Assembly (NCBI GenBank): GCA_964019695.1
Contig: OZ026530.1
Coordinates: forward strand, 44,749,716 to 44,813,715
DNA length: 64,000 nucleotides
Direction of reading: 5' to 3'
Source: Loripinus fragilis
Taxonomy: Eukaryota; Mollusca; Bivalvia; Lucinida; Lucinidae
A program made the translations under genes and the position numbers. The notes below the pieces were generated by a model that saw only the letters and a program-made list of their open reading frames with translations, was not told the origin of the DNA and did no database searches. Shown here piece by piece: positions 43,261-56,090 of the stretch. The number at the start of each line of letters is the position of its first letter. Position 1 is the stretch's first letter.

Positions 43261-45365
43261 GAGGTAAATCATTCTTTTTTAAAATGTCTTTAATGATATC
43301 AATTTGGACTGAAATTTTGCACATGCAGATAATATATCACCGCCTAATATACAATTGCATGTTTGAACACTTAAGATTGGAAAATAAGTCTGGAATATCT
43401 TGTAAAATAAAATAACTTAGTCGTTTTCGATTTAGAAAACTCCTCATTTTCCCTCCATGTATTTTATATGGGTAGCACGTGGTTTATACAGTATATAAGG
43501 TTGTATGATAAAGAAAATTGGTCACTAGCAGGATAACTCTTGGTGTGTCCTCATGCACACTGCAAATGCTTTGAAGAGACTGCGCAAATAACAAATCTGT
43601 CTGAGTTATATCATAATTCCTGAAAATCAAATTTCGCATCTTGTTTTCTAATCGTTCATGGTAAATGACATAAAGCTATTAAACTCTGTCTTCGGTGATT
43701 TGTAACAACAAAGGCGCAGATCAGCCTGCGCATTTGCAGTCTCAACCGCAACTTTGTTATCTGCTTTTTGGAAGAGACATATCTAGACTCGCTAAGTGCG
43801 AAACTTCAATTTTCTAGCTAGCCTGTTAAGCCGAGGAGACTGGTTTGAGACTCGTTTGTGGGAAACCCAGAAGACAGGTATTCTCGCGTCGTGGCCTTGT
43901 ATATTTCTGTTGCTTGCTCGACAGCTCTAGGACAAATATTACAAGTGCAACAGATTATAATATTTTAAACAAAAAAAATGAGGAGGCTATTCATCAGATA
44001 TGTTAGCAGGGGTCACATCATTTGGATGTGCTCTACATCGCCTAATACACAAGTCGTGCTTAACTACAGCCCACAGAGCGGGGAACGGGGGGGGGGGGGG
44101 GGGGGGGGACTTTGATTTTCTGGTTGCCGGTCCCTGACATGACCCTGTACTAACAGCTCACTTGCCCGGCTGGTGCGTGGTTACAAACGACTGGTGCATA
44201 TTTTATACTCTATGATGCACTTCACATGAAAATTTAGTTCTCAGCCACCCCAAAAAAATACAATGACCCCAACACAAAATATGTCATCCGCTGATATATT
44301 TTTCAACCTATTTCCAAGTAAATTCCCACCCCATCACTAGTTTCTCTTACAAATGGCTGAACGAGCATTATTTGTATTGGGTGAGTCTATTTTCACTTGG
44401 ATAATGCCTACCGGATGAGCCCTGTGATCTTTTTCTCTTATCAATTATAGTTGCCCGGAATTACGATGCATATTTGGCATTGCCTGGTGTCAACAAATCA
44501 GTATTTGGAAAAACAGATAGAAAGCTCAATTAATTTAATTAAACATGTTGGAAAATTGTTTAAAATCTGAAGATCAGAGGGATAAAACTTTCAAGGAGTA
44601 AGGACACAGAAAATCAAGATTTTGAATTGAGGAACAAGGGAACACAGCGGTTCATTTCATAGGAACAAGTGGAAAGGTACCGTAAGCCTCAATATTTTCT
44701 TGTATGCCAAAAATGCTGTGAGCCCAAACTATGGCCATAATTTGAATTTGGCCGAACTATTTTGATATGATAAGAAAGCCTTCTTCTAACACGTTTCTTC
44801 ATCTTACAAAGCTGTATAATTATTCATCGATAGTAATCTAAAGGCGGTGATCCGTACAAAGCTGCGTTTAGGGTAAATTGAAAAATGCAGATGCTCAAAT
44901 GAGAACAATTTCCATCATGTCACAGCCCATTTGGCAATACCTTTTGTAACGAAAAAAAATATCACCAATTAGGCGGTGTATAGATGTATTAAATTCTGAT
45001 GTTTATTGTGCGATAAGTGTGCACATATTAAAATAAACGCAAAAAGGTTATGTTCACCAAATTCCTGTGCGCACTATAGACTCCAGATTCTTATTTATGT
45101 TTGAAATGCAGCTATTTTATATGTTTCAAACATTGCAAAGTTGTATGCGCTCGTTCTATAATGTTTACTTGGTCTTAACATTGTGATATGGTGTAAGTAC
45201 GTTTTAGTATAATGCACTGTGATACTTATTGTTTTAATCCAGCGGTATCTGCTGGTCTGTGTTGTATATATGTTTTATTGTTTAGTTATATGCTGCAGAA
45301 GGCCGCAAGGTTGAATAGTTATCTTAGTTAATTGTGTCACCCTCTATAAAATTGTATAAATAAAT
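43261..45365. other. Accessory sequence, no gene seen
   Basis: Single-copy in the window. Contains a poly-G run at 44088-44108. An AT-rich end, GTATAAATAAATAAG, at about 45352 resembles the 3' tail of a LINE, but no coding sequence supports it. Confidence 0.3.
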
Positions 45366-45745
45366 AAGCGATAAAATACAGGATTTTTTTTCTAGCTTGC
45401 TCAAATTTGAGAAATTAACTATTATTTTTTCAGGGAGCAGACAGCTAAAAAAAACTAAATCATTCTTTCTAATTTTAAACACAGAAATCACACTGTTTTG
45501 CTAGTATTTTTTGTTGAAGAGCACTTGAAAGCCTTATTAATGACCTTTTTTTTTATAAATTCTGTACAAAAGAAAAATCTTTTCCTTCACTACTTTTTTA
45601 CATTCGAAATCACCAGTTTTATTTTGAAAACTTTGATCTCTACTCTTTCCCTACTTTTTGTAAGTCTGTTTATTTGCAGGTCAGTTCTCAGGAAGGCACA
45701 TGTCGCCATAACTTAAAGATTGTTGACTGGAACGTTAAAGACCAA
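45366..45745. repeat. CTACTTTTT module, partial copy, unit 4
   Basis: Starts abruptly at GCGATAAAATACAGGATTTT and joins middle to end of the module, with the section between GCTAGTATT and TTGTTGAAGAGCAC missing. Ends with the SINE-like tail at 45709-45745. Confidence 0.6.
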
Positions 45746-45783
45746 CAAAAACAAAATAGTTTAATATATACATCAGGGGCAAC

Positions 45784-46150
45784 TGGGACTCTCATGCGAA
45801 TTTGATGCCGATTTATGGTGACCTATATCAAATCAAAATTTAGGGTATAACTAATGAAAATCACCTGGTCACCCATCTGGGTTTCACGTCTGGATGACAT
45901 TATGACGTCATCAAAATAGCGCATATTGTATCAGTGCAGATTAAACGGTATGTCCATTGTAGTCTATGGGGATCAGGACTTTCTTGCATTTTGTGTGCCA
46001 ATTTCAGTCGAAATGCACCAAATTTAATCTTAGGGGGTAAATAATTAAAATTAACATGTCGCCCATATTATCTTCGCATCAGAACAGAAAGATGACGTCA
46101 TTGAAATGATGCCTAATATGTAAATACCACATATATATGCATTTTGTCCA
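45784..46150. repeat. Two-unit diverged tandem repeat with TGACGTCAT
   Basis: Units at about 45784-45950 and 45968-46140 share a GGGACTYTCWTGC-like start, a TTAGGGKRTAA-like middle and a TGACGTCATYRAAAT end. Non-coding. Confidence 0.5.
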
Positions 46151-46815
46151 TTTCAAACTCATGGAAATATTCCTTTAATGAACTGGTAGCCTTATCATGA
46201 CTGAATGCAAACTCTTTTAAATCGTAACATACAAAATATATTCAGATAGGGTGAAGTCAGTTCGAGGGTGGGATGTAAATGCCGTCACGATTTACGAATA
46301 AAAAGACAGTGGAGTGAATGAAAAACAAACAGTGTGTTTGATAATAAACGGAGTAAATATAATCTCTTATGCATATATATATATATATATATATGTGTAC
46401 TAGGGACTCTGATCAATGGCCCTTGGGTCTTTCTATTGCAAACGATTAATGCAGAATAAGTAAAATAAGCCAGTCCGGCTAGAACATATGTGCATCTCAA
46501 AGCTTTTTTAGTAAATGTAAATAAATGCCTGAAACCCTTTTTTCTAGAACAACATATCAATATTGTAAATAGAGTCACGCTTCAAAGTTTTTGGTTTATC
46601 TGTAGCTGCTTATCCTACACCCTAGGAAAATATAGTAGTAATAATCATTTGCATACACTATCAACCAAACTCATTATAGTCCGAATTTGACCACTGAAGG
46701 ATCAAAAGTTAGAAGAGTCTACTTAGTAGTTCATAATATGGAAATAAGGATAAACTCCTCTACAAGTTACCCATTGTACTTCAATAGACGGGCAATATAA
46801 AGCTGTTACAATCTG
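46151..46815. other. Unassigned sequence with a TA microsatellite
   Basis: (TA)n at about 46374-46394. Open frames at 46285-46578 and 46490-46690 have no supporting feature. Confidence 0.4.
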
Positions 46816-46821
46816 ATTTAT

Positions 46822-49281
46822 GAGGGTCTAGATGGGGTATAATGATTAGTGAATAATGGCCTTTTTTATAATGAATAGTGAATAATGAGCCAAGAAAATA
46901 ATGAATAGTGAATAATGAGGGCCTAAAAATAATGAATAATCCTAGTATTTTTAATGAATAGAAGAAAAAATAAATGAATAGTGAATAATCAGATTTTAAT
47001 GAATAACGAATAATGAAAAAAAAAAATAAAAATATATCAATGCATTTGTTAAGCCTATACATGTACTTATAAAACATTGACTCAGTTTGTTCTTTAAAAT
47101 TGCTCCCACCCTTTGTAATTGATTGATTCTACAATGTATAAAAAAACCCAGTCAACTAAGACATATTTTAGCGAAAATACATACAAAATGGCATCTGAAA
47201 TAGAGATTCCAAAAAAGTCAAGAAAAAGACACGGGAAGTAATCGTGTGGTTCCTGTTATGCTCACATTCTATGATTCTGATCTCAAAACTGTGAAAGAAA
47301 GAAGTAGGTCTAGACTCCAGAGTGTGCATAAATTCAAAAACAATCGAAAATATAATGAGTTTTCACAGTAATATTATTATCGTTTTGGGAATAAAGGAGC
47401 AGGCCCATTCACTAGGGGTTCCAGGTTTTTAACTTAAGATATTCAGATTACAAATCTACAACGTAAAAAGGCAAAAATTATATGATACAAAACTGGTTCA
47501 GTGAAACTTGGAAAGAGCTTCATTGATAGGAACTTGTTGGAAATCAAAGTGTGAGATACTGCGGAATGCGGGTCATTTTGGTCCTGGGTTGATTTGTCTT
47601 GGGTTGATTCATCCAAATTTAGGGGGTGGGTCGTTTCGGACTTGGTAGGTGGGTCATTTCGGCAAATTTTCAGAGTGATTCATTTCGGTCTTTGGTTGTT
47701 TTGGCCAAAGTCTGAAAGTGACAATTATATGTGTATGCATTATTATATGTGTATGCATGGACAGATGGGCAGGTGTTAAGTTTTGTGAAAAAATCAGGCT
47801 GAAATGTAAAAAGGGCCCTTTCACGACTCAGGCTGAAACAACCCATGTCAAACTGTCCCGGGCGGGGCCAAAACGACCTGTTACCATTACAGTGTGACTC
47901 GGGGAAATCAAGAGAATTTATAGAGAAAACAACTCAAAAACACAGAAATCAGAACAATTCAACAGCATCTTCTGAGACAATTCCCCAACAACAGTTTTAG
48001 ATTTAGAATTAAAAATCATTAAAGTGTCTGTGAATTAAATTGTCTCATAAAATGATGAGATGTCTGTGAGTTGACTCAAAATTTATTAGTGAATTGTCTC
48101 ATAAAGTGTTGGTGAGTTGCCTTATAATCTATTGATAAATTGTCTCAAAAAATGTGTCTATCTTATCTATCATCTGTACTCAGTCCGTTTTTGTTCAGCT
48201 GCAAAAATGTCTTTTTTTCAGTAAGGGGGGACAGGTTTACAACTGGGACCTACTCTTTGATTTGCTCCTACTTTTTCTTAAAAATGCCCTACTATCCCTC
48301 CTTTTTCACTCTAAAATGTCATTTACGTGTAAAAATTCAGAATTTTATCCTCGCTCGCTCCACTCGCTCGGATTTGATAAATTAACTAATGATTTTTTTT
48401 CAGGGAGCACGCTGCTAAACATCATTTTTTAGTTTTAACCCCAAAGGGCTCTCTGTTTAGATTGTACTATTGTCACAGCTATTATCATGCTTATTTAGTG
48501 TGGAATATATTTCTAACTACTCATTGTGATAAATTTTGTACTTGGAATAGCCCTACTATCCCTACTTTTTTACACCAATAATCCCTATTTTTTCACTACT
48601 TTTCCTAAATTTTTTGATAACTACTTTTCCCTACTTTTTTGTTGAAAGGCACTTGAAAGCCTTAGGGGCTAAAAAGTAGGGGAGTCTTATGCATTTCCAT
48701 GTGGCTAGTAGGGGGGGGTCACCATTAACTTTGGCTTCCCAGCATGTGGGTCATGTTTTAATTGTCCCTATAAATTCATTAAAAATTTTCCTCGCTCACT
48801 CGGTTTTTATAAATTAAACTCTTATCAGGCCACTTAATTTCTCAGTTTTCAAAAGTTATTCTGTTTTTGTGGTTTTATTGTTACAACTTTTATCATGCTA
48901 ATTTTGATAGAAAATTGATTTATCAGGCTTTCAGATAGGCCCTACTTTTCCTTGTGTTCCTACATTTCCCTACCTTTTCTTGAAAATGTCCTACTATCAT
49001 TGCTTTTTCACTCTTAAATGTCATTTACGCTATAAAAATACAGAAGTTTTTCCTCGGTCGCTTCGCTCACTCAAATCTTAAAACATATAAACTATAGTTT
49101 TAAGCATTATTTTGACCAATGCCGCGTCCGTAGAAATATTGGTAATTTTAAGTTTATTTAATGAATGATTTTAATGAATAATTGGTCTTATTTTAATGAA
49201 TAACCCAAAATTTTAATGAGATGAATAATGGGCTAAATTTTTAATGAATAGTGAATACCAGACCCCCCCATCCAGACCCTC
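46822..49281. mobile_element. 2.46-kb element with GAGGGTCT ends and subterminal AATGAATAGTGAATA repeats
   Basis: Inverted ends: GAGGGTCTAGATGGGG at 46822-46837 and CCCCATCCAGACCCTC at 49266-49281 (15 of 16 match). ATTTAT flanks both sides (46816-46821, 49282-49287). Just inside both ends, in the same orientation, are degenerate repeats of AATGAATAGTGAATA (46846-47010; 49150-49258). The interior holds two diverged CTACTTTTT modules (48190-48700, 48850-49090). No transposase seen. Same plan as the element at 33721. Confidence 0.75.
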
Positions 49282-49287
49282 ATTTAT

Positions 49288-50040
49288 CTTTCACTCGTCT
49301 TCAAAGGTCAAAATCGGACAATAAGGCATTCCTGTTGATACGGCTAAAGAAATATCTGAATCCACATGAAAATAGTTGATCAAAAGTCATAAGAAAATTG
49401 ATCACTGGCAATAACTCACTTGAGTCCTCTTCTGCTCAACAGCAACACAAATCAGTACAATATAAATGGTTTGCTTGTACTTACACCGAGATGTTTCGCA
49501 TACAGACATGCTGCAACAGCATTTTATCAGCTGCAGCAGGGTTTCGGGGGCAGGAGGCAACATGCGATGATCCAGGATTTTTTGTCAGTTTTATTCAGTC
49601 CTCAGCTTCTTTACAGTTTAAAGAGGGGTTCCAATGGTTTTATTGCTGAGAAAACTAAACTTATACTTTACCAAGGATACAGAGGCAGTCCATTATTTTC
49701 CGGGGGGGGGGGGGGGGGGTCCTACTTTTTTCAGGGGGGGGGGGGGGGTCCAAATGCTAATTTCTATAGAAACCCATATACGTACTTGTTATTTTCCAGG
49801 GGGGTGTCCGGACCCCCTATCCGCCTCTGGATCCGCGCATGGGCAATGTCATCATAATGGGACAATATTTATCACAGTCTGGCTTCTAACCATAAATGAT
49901 TCACTTATACTGCGCAAGTTTGACACCTTCGAGAAACACAGCTCTTGGAAGTGGTAGTTCTTGCAATTCAGCTTTTTTTATCCAAAACATCCACCACCTC
50001 AATGCAGATAGTCGAACAATATCGGTGACTGGCTAATGCA
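49288..50040. other. Repeat-derived sequence with two poly-G runs
   Basis: G runs at about 49700-49718 and 49735-49748 give artefactual glycine-rich frames (49398-49957). The phrase GGATCCGCGCATGGGCAATG near 49830 is repeat-like. No gene supported. Confidence 0.45.
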
Positions 50041-50161
50041 AAGTAAGAAAGACGACAAAGATCAGGAATCGATACAATCAAGTACCACACCTGACCCAGG
50101 ATACCAATGGGAAAGTAACAAACTCACAGTTAGACATCACAAACGAGATACAAGAGGTCAG
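50041..50161 (-). mobile_element. LINE 3'-end fragment, third copy
   Basis: About 120 bp matching the 3' end of the LINEs at 10909 and 28738 (GATCAGGAATCGATACAATC, TGACCCAGGATACCAATGGG), starting at the same end. Severe 5' truncation. Confidence 0.75.
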
Positions 50162-50511
50162 GACAATTTACAAATATATTACTCTAGTCCATCCGTCACA
50201 GTGCTTTCTAAGGGCACTGAGTCGAGGTGAAAGAATGCTTCGTGGATAGAGTCTCCAGCATAGCTAAATGCCTGCCAATATGATTTCTTGCTCTTTCCTG
50301 GCTTTGAACTAGTTATAGTTAATACCAGCACCTGAAAGTGCATGGAATTCGATCAGAGCCCTGGTTGTGGCATCATGGCACATTGACACCTTTAATAAGT
50401 GTCCTGGTCTTAGAAACTTGATGATATATGAGCAAGATTGTTTAAGAAAATGTAAAATATCTACACTCTGCAATTGATTTTATATGTGTTTCATTTAAGC
50501 GGCGAAAACAA
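50162..50511. other. Unassigned sequence
   Basis: About 350 bp between the LINE and transposon fragments. Nothing recognised. Confidence 0.3.
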
Positions 50512-50720
50512 ATGGACCTAAGACAGTCTTAATGAAGGATTGCCCATAAAAATGACCAGAGAAAAGTTTCAAAGAAAATGATATTTTTTCTATGAAAAAG
50601 ATAGTAGGTTCAACCCTCGACTTATCCACAAAAGCCGTTTTCTCATTGGACAAGTACCAATTGAAAAATATGGGTTGAAAACCCAGTTTTTGCTATTCAG
50701 CATATAGAAAATAGAAAAAC
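50512..50720. mobile_element. Fragment of the AAGGACCTCGG-type transposon
   Basis: Reverse complement of about 6990-7190: starts with a degraded terminus (TGGACCTAAGACAGTCTTAA), then GATTGCCCATAAAAATG, and on to CTATTCAGCATATAGAAAA. The other end is replaced by M1 sequence at 50719. Confidence 0.7.
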
Positions 50721-51365
50721 CAATACCTCAGTGCCAAGCATGTTTCAAGGACTCCTGAATACTGAGGGGATATGGTTTGAACACAGAGTATCCCCAGAAC
50801 CATTCAACATATAGCTGTGAAACTTAAACAGAATGTTGCTAATATATAAAACTTTCATTTGAAGCAATAATAATAAAATAGTCACGCGACCGTTGGCGGC
50901 AATTTTTGAAACCATATTGAAAATATAAGAATGCCTATGAACAACTATTTTTGCAAAAATAGATAAAAAATCCATCTACATGTACATCAAGTATCAAGCA
51001 AAAGGATTTATTCTGATATTATATTGTTGATGTTTCATCAGAAATAAATCAAAATATAGCAGTTTAAGGGCTTAATGCGTCCTGTATGTCATTCCGTTGG
51101 ACATGTTTTCGTTGTTTTTGACGTCCGCGAAATCTAATGACACTACTAACATTTTTGTAAAATCATTTCTTGTACAGAAAATTGTTTAGACATCCATATA
51201 CGATACTATTATGTCCCCTGAACATTTTGAAATAAAAAACAAATATTTGCGTCCCTTATAACAGTTAAAAATAGAGAGCTATAAACAGTGCCTTTTAATT
51301 TCAACTGTAGTCGCGTTTGGCAGTGAACGGTAAATTCGACTACAGTCGCGCGTTTGGCAGTGAAA
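50719..51365. mobile_element. M1 element, copy preceding unit 5
   Basis: Matches 27945-28573, lacking the outermost left motif where it abuts the transposon fragment. Hairpin motifs at 51302-51315 and 51337-51348, with GTTTGGCAGTGAA repeated. Same position relative to the L-arm as in unit 4. Confidence 0.65.
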
Positions 51366-51369
51366 GTCT

Positions 51370-54300
51370 TATACATGTTATGTTCCATTGAAAGTACTTA
51401 ATTGCAGTTGCAGATATACATGTATTCAAATGGCAAGAGTTAGTTTACGTCATTTGCTTTTCACCTTGACAAAGCGGACTCGCTTTGTAAGTATGCTAAT
51501 TTATATTTTTTACCTTTCTTTGGTTCAATTTGATCGGTGATAGTAGTAACAATTGGAATAGACGCTTGTCTTCGCACGTTGAAATACATCCAGTATCGCA
51601 AAAGTAGGTCACTGGCTGGATATGCGAACAAAGGGAGCAAGTTGCCCATGACTGCACATAAAACTCGTGAGAGGGTGCTGCAGAATGAAAAGATAGATAA
51701 AGTTACGAAACATTGTGTTTGTTATTGTTTTTATTTTCGGGTTCATAAACTGTAACTTTGTTCTCCTAGACGCTCGTGCGGCAAATTTTGGCTCAAATTA
51801 ACTGGTCCTCACTGCATTTTTACTCTTTCAACTTACATGGGCATTGATATCGTTAGCTCCGTACTTTGCAAAAAATCTTTAATGTTTACAATAACTTCTC
51901 TCGCTGCCTGAAAACTGAGATTCTATTGCCGGAATTGATGCTCGAAATGAAAACTATCCTGCAGTTGCGCAAACACAATGTTTCATACTTTGCTCACTTC
52001 GTTCGCAAGAAACTGCCTTCTTGAGCATCAATAACATGTTTTTGGACATAACTTAAAACACTTGTGCTCCCTCAGGTGGAATTTTGTTGACCATTTTTTT
52101 CTTGAAGGTCAAAATGCTAGCCTTCTGAAAATGGCAGCGTTAAGCTGTAACAGCCTGTTACATACGTTACCCAACAAAATATTTGATAATAAACATTTTT
52201 AAGACTTCAGAAGAGCAAAAGATATGGCAAGATTTCCGAATTGTTTATATCTTCTAAGTAAGCTATTACTGGGCCCTATATATATTGACATTTGAAAACA
52301 AATATAGTCACCCCGAAGAAGTGTATGTTACATTTTTCATTGAACACCCTTTTAAATGATAAATGAATCTAATTTAGTTTGTCTTAAATTTTATTGAAAC
52401 CAGTTTATGTTCATTAATTTGGTATTCTATTAACGACGTTTTATTTACCTTTTCAAAACTGCAAGCATTATGTTTCTATCTTATATACTTATCGAGTTAT
52501 TAGATGATTAACATGGTAGCCCCAGATCACACAAAAATGTCAAATGTAATTCTCTATGCCTTGCGTTGGCTATAGACCACCTCCCCAGGGCGACTTTTGT
52601 GCGCTATGATTTCCAAATACTTCATTATATAAGCCACAAAATGAAATATGTAAGCCCTCTAAGAGTGGCAGCATTAGCGTGCAACATCATGTTACGTACG
52701 TTACACGCAAAATAACATTAAATTTTCCTGATAATGTCTCAAACATGGCATATTCACACTTTTTTGAAGTCTGGTACAAGTTTAAGAACATCTTATAACA
52801 CAGACACATAATTTTAGCATTTATTTTATAAATGCCTTGAGTTTTTGCCATTGTTTATGTTACTTAGTTTTTCACATGTTATTTCCAAGGATCAGTATGG
52901 CAGTTATTGACTGAACATGTATTACATCTATCAGTGAATATATTCAAATCTATAAGGCTGCTATTTAAATGAATTGACGTTCCATGTTATGGTGTCTTAC
53001 ACTATTTTACAGCCCAGGTTACATACGTTACTCCCAGAATACCATTAAACTATCAAGTTTAGGTCTCCAACACGACCTGTTTGTACTTATTGCATGCTGG
53101 CACAGGTCTATGTACTTCTTTATACTGTGGTTTATTTGCTGAGGAAGTAACTCAAAGCAAACTACCATAAACCCTCTTTTCTTTTATAGAGACAACAAAT
53201 ATAGTTTACATAATATTCATGTAAATTTTGTAACATACAGTTCAATATGTGAGTAACAACTTAAAAGATCAAAGAAAACCCACCTGGTAGAAGTTATAGA
53301 GCGTTTTTTTTTGCCAAGCTAGCAATTCTTATTCAAGGCTTTGAAATATATTCCAATACAGCTTATTAATCCTCTATCAGATTCATCTTGCAAGGACTTT
53401 GCAATATGCTAGCACTCTGGTAATGGCACCATTACCTTGTAACAGCCAATTACATATATAACCCATCACTATCTTTGATAATTTTAGTAAATGACACGAC
53501 TCCTAAAAAGTGCAAACCATACTGTAATAATTCCAAATTGGCTATATCATCCAAGTAATCTAATTTTGCATCACAGGTATGGACCTTTAAAAACAAATAT
53601 GCAGCCCAAAGTGTTACCTATGTTACATTTTTTTCAATATTCCTATATAAATGATTTATGAAACTAATATAGTTTGATATTTTTTAAAATGATTTATGCA
53701 CCTTTAAGAAACGGCAAATAGTATGTTTCTATCTTTTATAAGGTTTGATTGAGTTTTGAACATGGTAACCCCATATAACGAAAAATGTGAAATAGAATTT
53801 TGTGGCTCTTTTATTAGGGTACAATCAAGTTTTCTTACACCAGAGGTACTCGATTTACTTCTCTGTTTTTCCACACATTTTGTCTATATCTAGAAAGCCT
53901 CACTTGTTTTCATGGGAAAGACTTGATAGTTCAAGCTTTGTATTAACATCTTAATGACAGAACAGCAGGATTGAAGAAAGCTCATGTTCATGCCAATTGA
54001 AATAGTCAGTATTTGTGAATGGCTATGGTATTTTTTCAGAATCATGTCGTACTGCACTTATTCACATTTAGATAAATAGCACATGTTAGGGCTTCATGTC
54101 ACTGATGAGCGCCAAGAGCATTTTTTGTTTGTTTTCCTACCCTGCTTAGGATCGCCTAGAGCATTTTTTGTTTATTTTCCTACCCTGCTTAGGATGTAGA
54201 TAAACTAGTGGATCGGGGGGTTCTCTATCAAATTGATAGAAACAACCTTTCCGTCTTACTAACGCATTGGCACATTGGTAATGTAACAATCTGTTAAACA

Positions 54301-54545
54301 GTGTATGACTGTAGATCTCTTTCCCCAAATTCTGGCCAATGTTGTTGACAATCAGAAGGATCATCTATTGTTGCATACTCCATTGTGAACAAAGAGTTTA
54401 TAGACTGCTGCTTATATATAGTATATATGTATCAGTGACAAAAACCAACATGCCCTGCCTTTAGTGCCTGGTCGAATAATGGTTCCTTGAATGTGTCAGA
54501 AAAAAGTTATTATGCTCTGTAGTATGACATTACCATTAAAGGTAT
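51370..54545. repeat. L-arm module, unit 5
   Basis: Uninterrupted counterpart of the unit 4 L-arm (lacks the 33721-35960 element; empty site about 52024). Contains GTTACATACGTTACC-type motifs near 52160, 52691 and 53020, and the decayed minus-strand segment at 53820-54540. A ~45-bp phrase around GTTTTCCTACCCTGCTTAGG is duplicated at 54129 and 54175. Confidence 0.65.
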
Positions 54546-55650
54546 GATATTTTTATATTTAAGCCTAAAAGGGGGGGGGGCAAAAAAGCTCCTTAATGCA
54601 CGTAGCTCTTTTGATGCGGCAGCCCTCCGTTTCTCGTGATTAAACAACATTTCAAGGTGCATCAAAGGACTAGTACGAATTGACATGTCAATTATAGTTT
54701 GTTTTGTGGGAACATACTAGACTGCCCAGTCCTTAAAACATTTTTCATCAATGTGCCATATCATATACTTGTAGCTAGTCTTACTCTGATGGCTCTGTTT
54801 TGACCAGTCCTTAAAACAATTTTTCATCAATTTGCCGTATCACATACTTGTAGCTAGTCTTTATCTTGTCGGCTCTGTTTTGCACATTGATGAACAATTA
54901 TTATAAGGACAGGAGCCAGTCTAGGAACATACTATTTCAATGCACGAAATTGGCCAGAATATGGGAGAAGAGATCTACAGTCATACACTGTTTAACATCA
55001 TTGAGAATAGGGCAAAACATATGACAAACTAGCCACATTCAGCCTAATGTATGCACAGACTAATCTGAATCTCTGTTGCTAGCATAATGTTTAACGTCAT
55101 GACTTGAACCATTTTCAATATCCATACAATTAGCAGTTCAATGATATCACTGATACTTTAATGGTGACTTGCTGACAAGCTGACTTATTTAGCATTAGCT
55201 GTGATTGCAGACTTTCAACTCCCAAGCAGAATGAATATGACTGAGTAAACAGACCTTTAGAAATGGATATAACAATTCTACTGAAAACTGTATGTTATGT
55301 ATTTGTATTAACATGTCCATTTTGCACATTGCACATGTTTAACTTGTAACGTTTACCTTTTTTAGATTTATGAAGAACATTGAGGCACAGCTTTGCCAAT
55401 ACGCTGCTAGAATATGATGGTGTCGCCATTGGTATAGACTAAAGATTTGAACACCCCTTGGGATTGGCCATATCAAGAGATCGTTAAAGCTATATTCATG
55501 CAGCTTGGTTTAGCAGACATGATTTTATTCAATTAAATACAAATACTTGATAGAGAGCATCTATGTTGAGGACACATGGGCTGGTTCATGCAGCAGTAAA
55601 CAATGTATTTAATCATTTAATCCGTCAAATACTACATTTTGTTCCTCCAG
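54546..55650 (+). promoter_or_regulatory. Conserved 5' flank of ZNF copy F with splice acceptor
   Basis: Starts in a MITE right-arm remnant (GGGGGGGGGGCAAAAAAGCT). Has a private 78-bp tandem duplication (CCAGTCCTTAAAACA at 54726 and 54804), followed by a short inverted piece at 54883-54912. Acceptor TTGTTCCTCCAG ends at 55650, 62 nt before the ATG. Confidence 0.5.
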
Positions 55651-55712
55651 GGTAGAACCTGAAGCTGTATGCTTGTTAATCTTGAAGTAAATGTATCACT
55701 CAACCAATTGAT

Positions 55713-56090
55713 ATGTCGAGCTATTTATCTGCTCATACATTGGAGAAGCCATATACGTGTGGCCATTGTGGTGACTGTTTCACTCTGTTAGCTCTTTTGA
55801 AGAATCACATGCTTGTTCATACAGAAGAGAAGACATATGACTATGAATGTTGCTTTAAAGAGGATACGCCTGTCCATACTGGAGATAGTCGATACAAATG
55901 TGACACGTGTGGAAAGTGTTTCAATAAATCATGTAACTTGAAGGTGCATACACGTGTTCATACAGGAGAAAGGCCATATAGCTGTGACATCTGTGGTTAA
56001 TGTTTTACTCACTTATCTACCTTGAAGGCACATGAACGGATTCACTCAGGAGAAAACCGATATAGCTGTGACATTTGTTGTAAATGTTTG
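55713..56090 (+). pseudogene. ZNF copy F, 5' part
   Basis: Family ATG, N-terminal finger, one mini-finger unit and a full finger (helix N-S-N-V, with Cys at position 1: KSCNLKVH). Then a nonsense codon TAA at 55998-56000, where other copies have AAA (GGT AAA TGT). Finger sequence continues in frame for about 90 nt to 56090, where the 2.6-kb transposon enters within a KCL codon run. Fingers resume at 58695. The 95-codon open part would encode two fingers. Confidence 0.8.

Noticed and set aside
49398..49957. Glycine-rich open frames up to 145 codons
   Set aside because: Produced by poly-G runs in repeat-derived sequence; no start context, domain or conservation.
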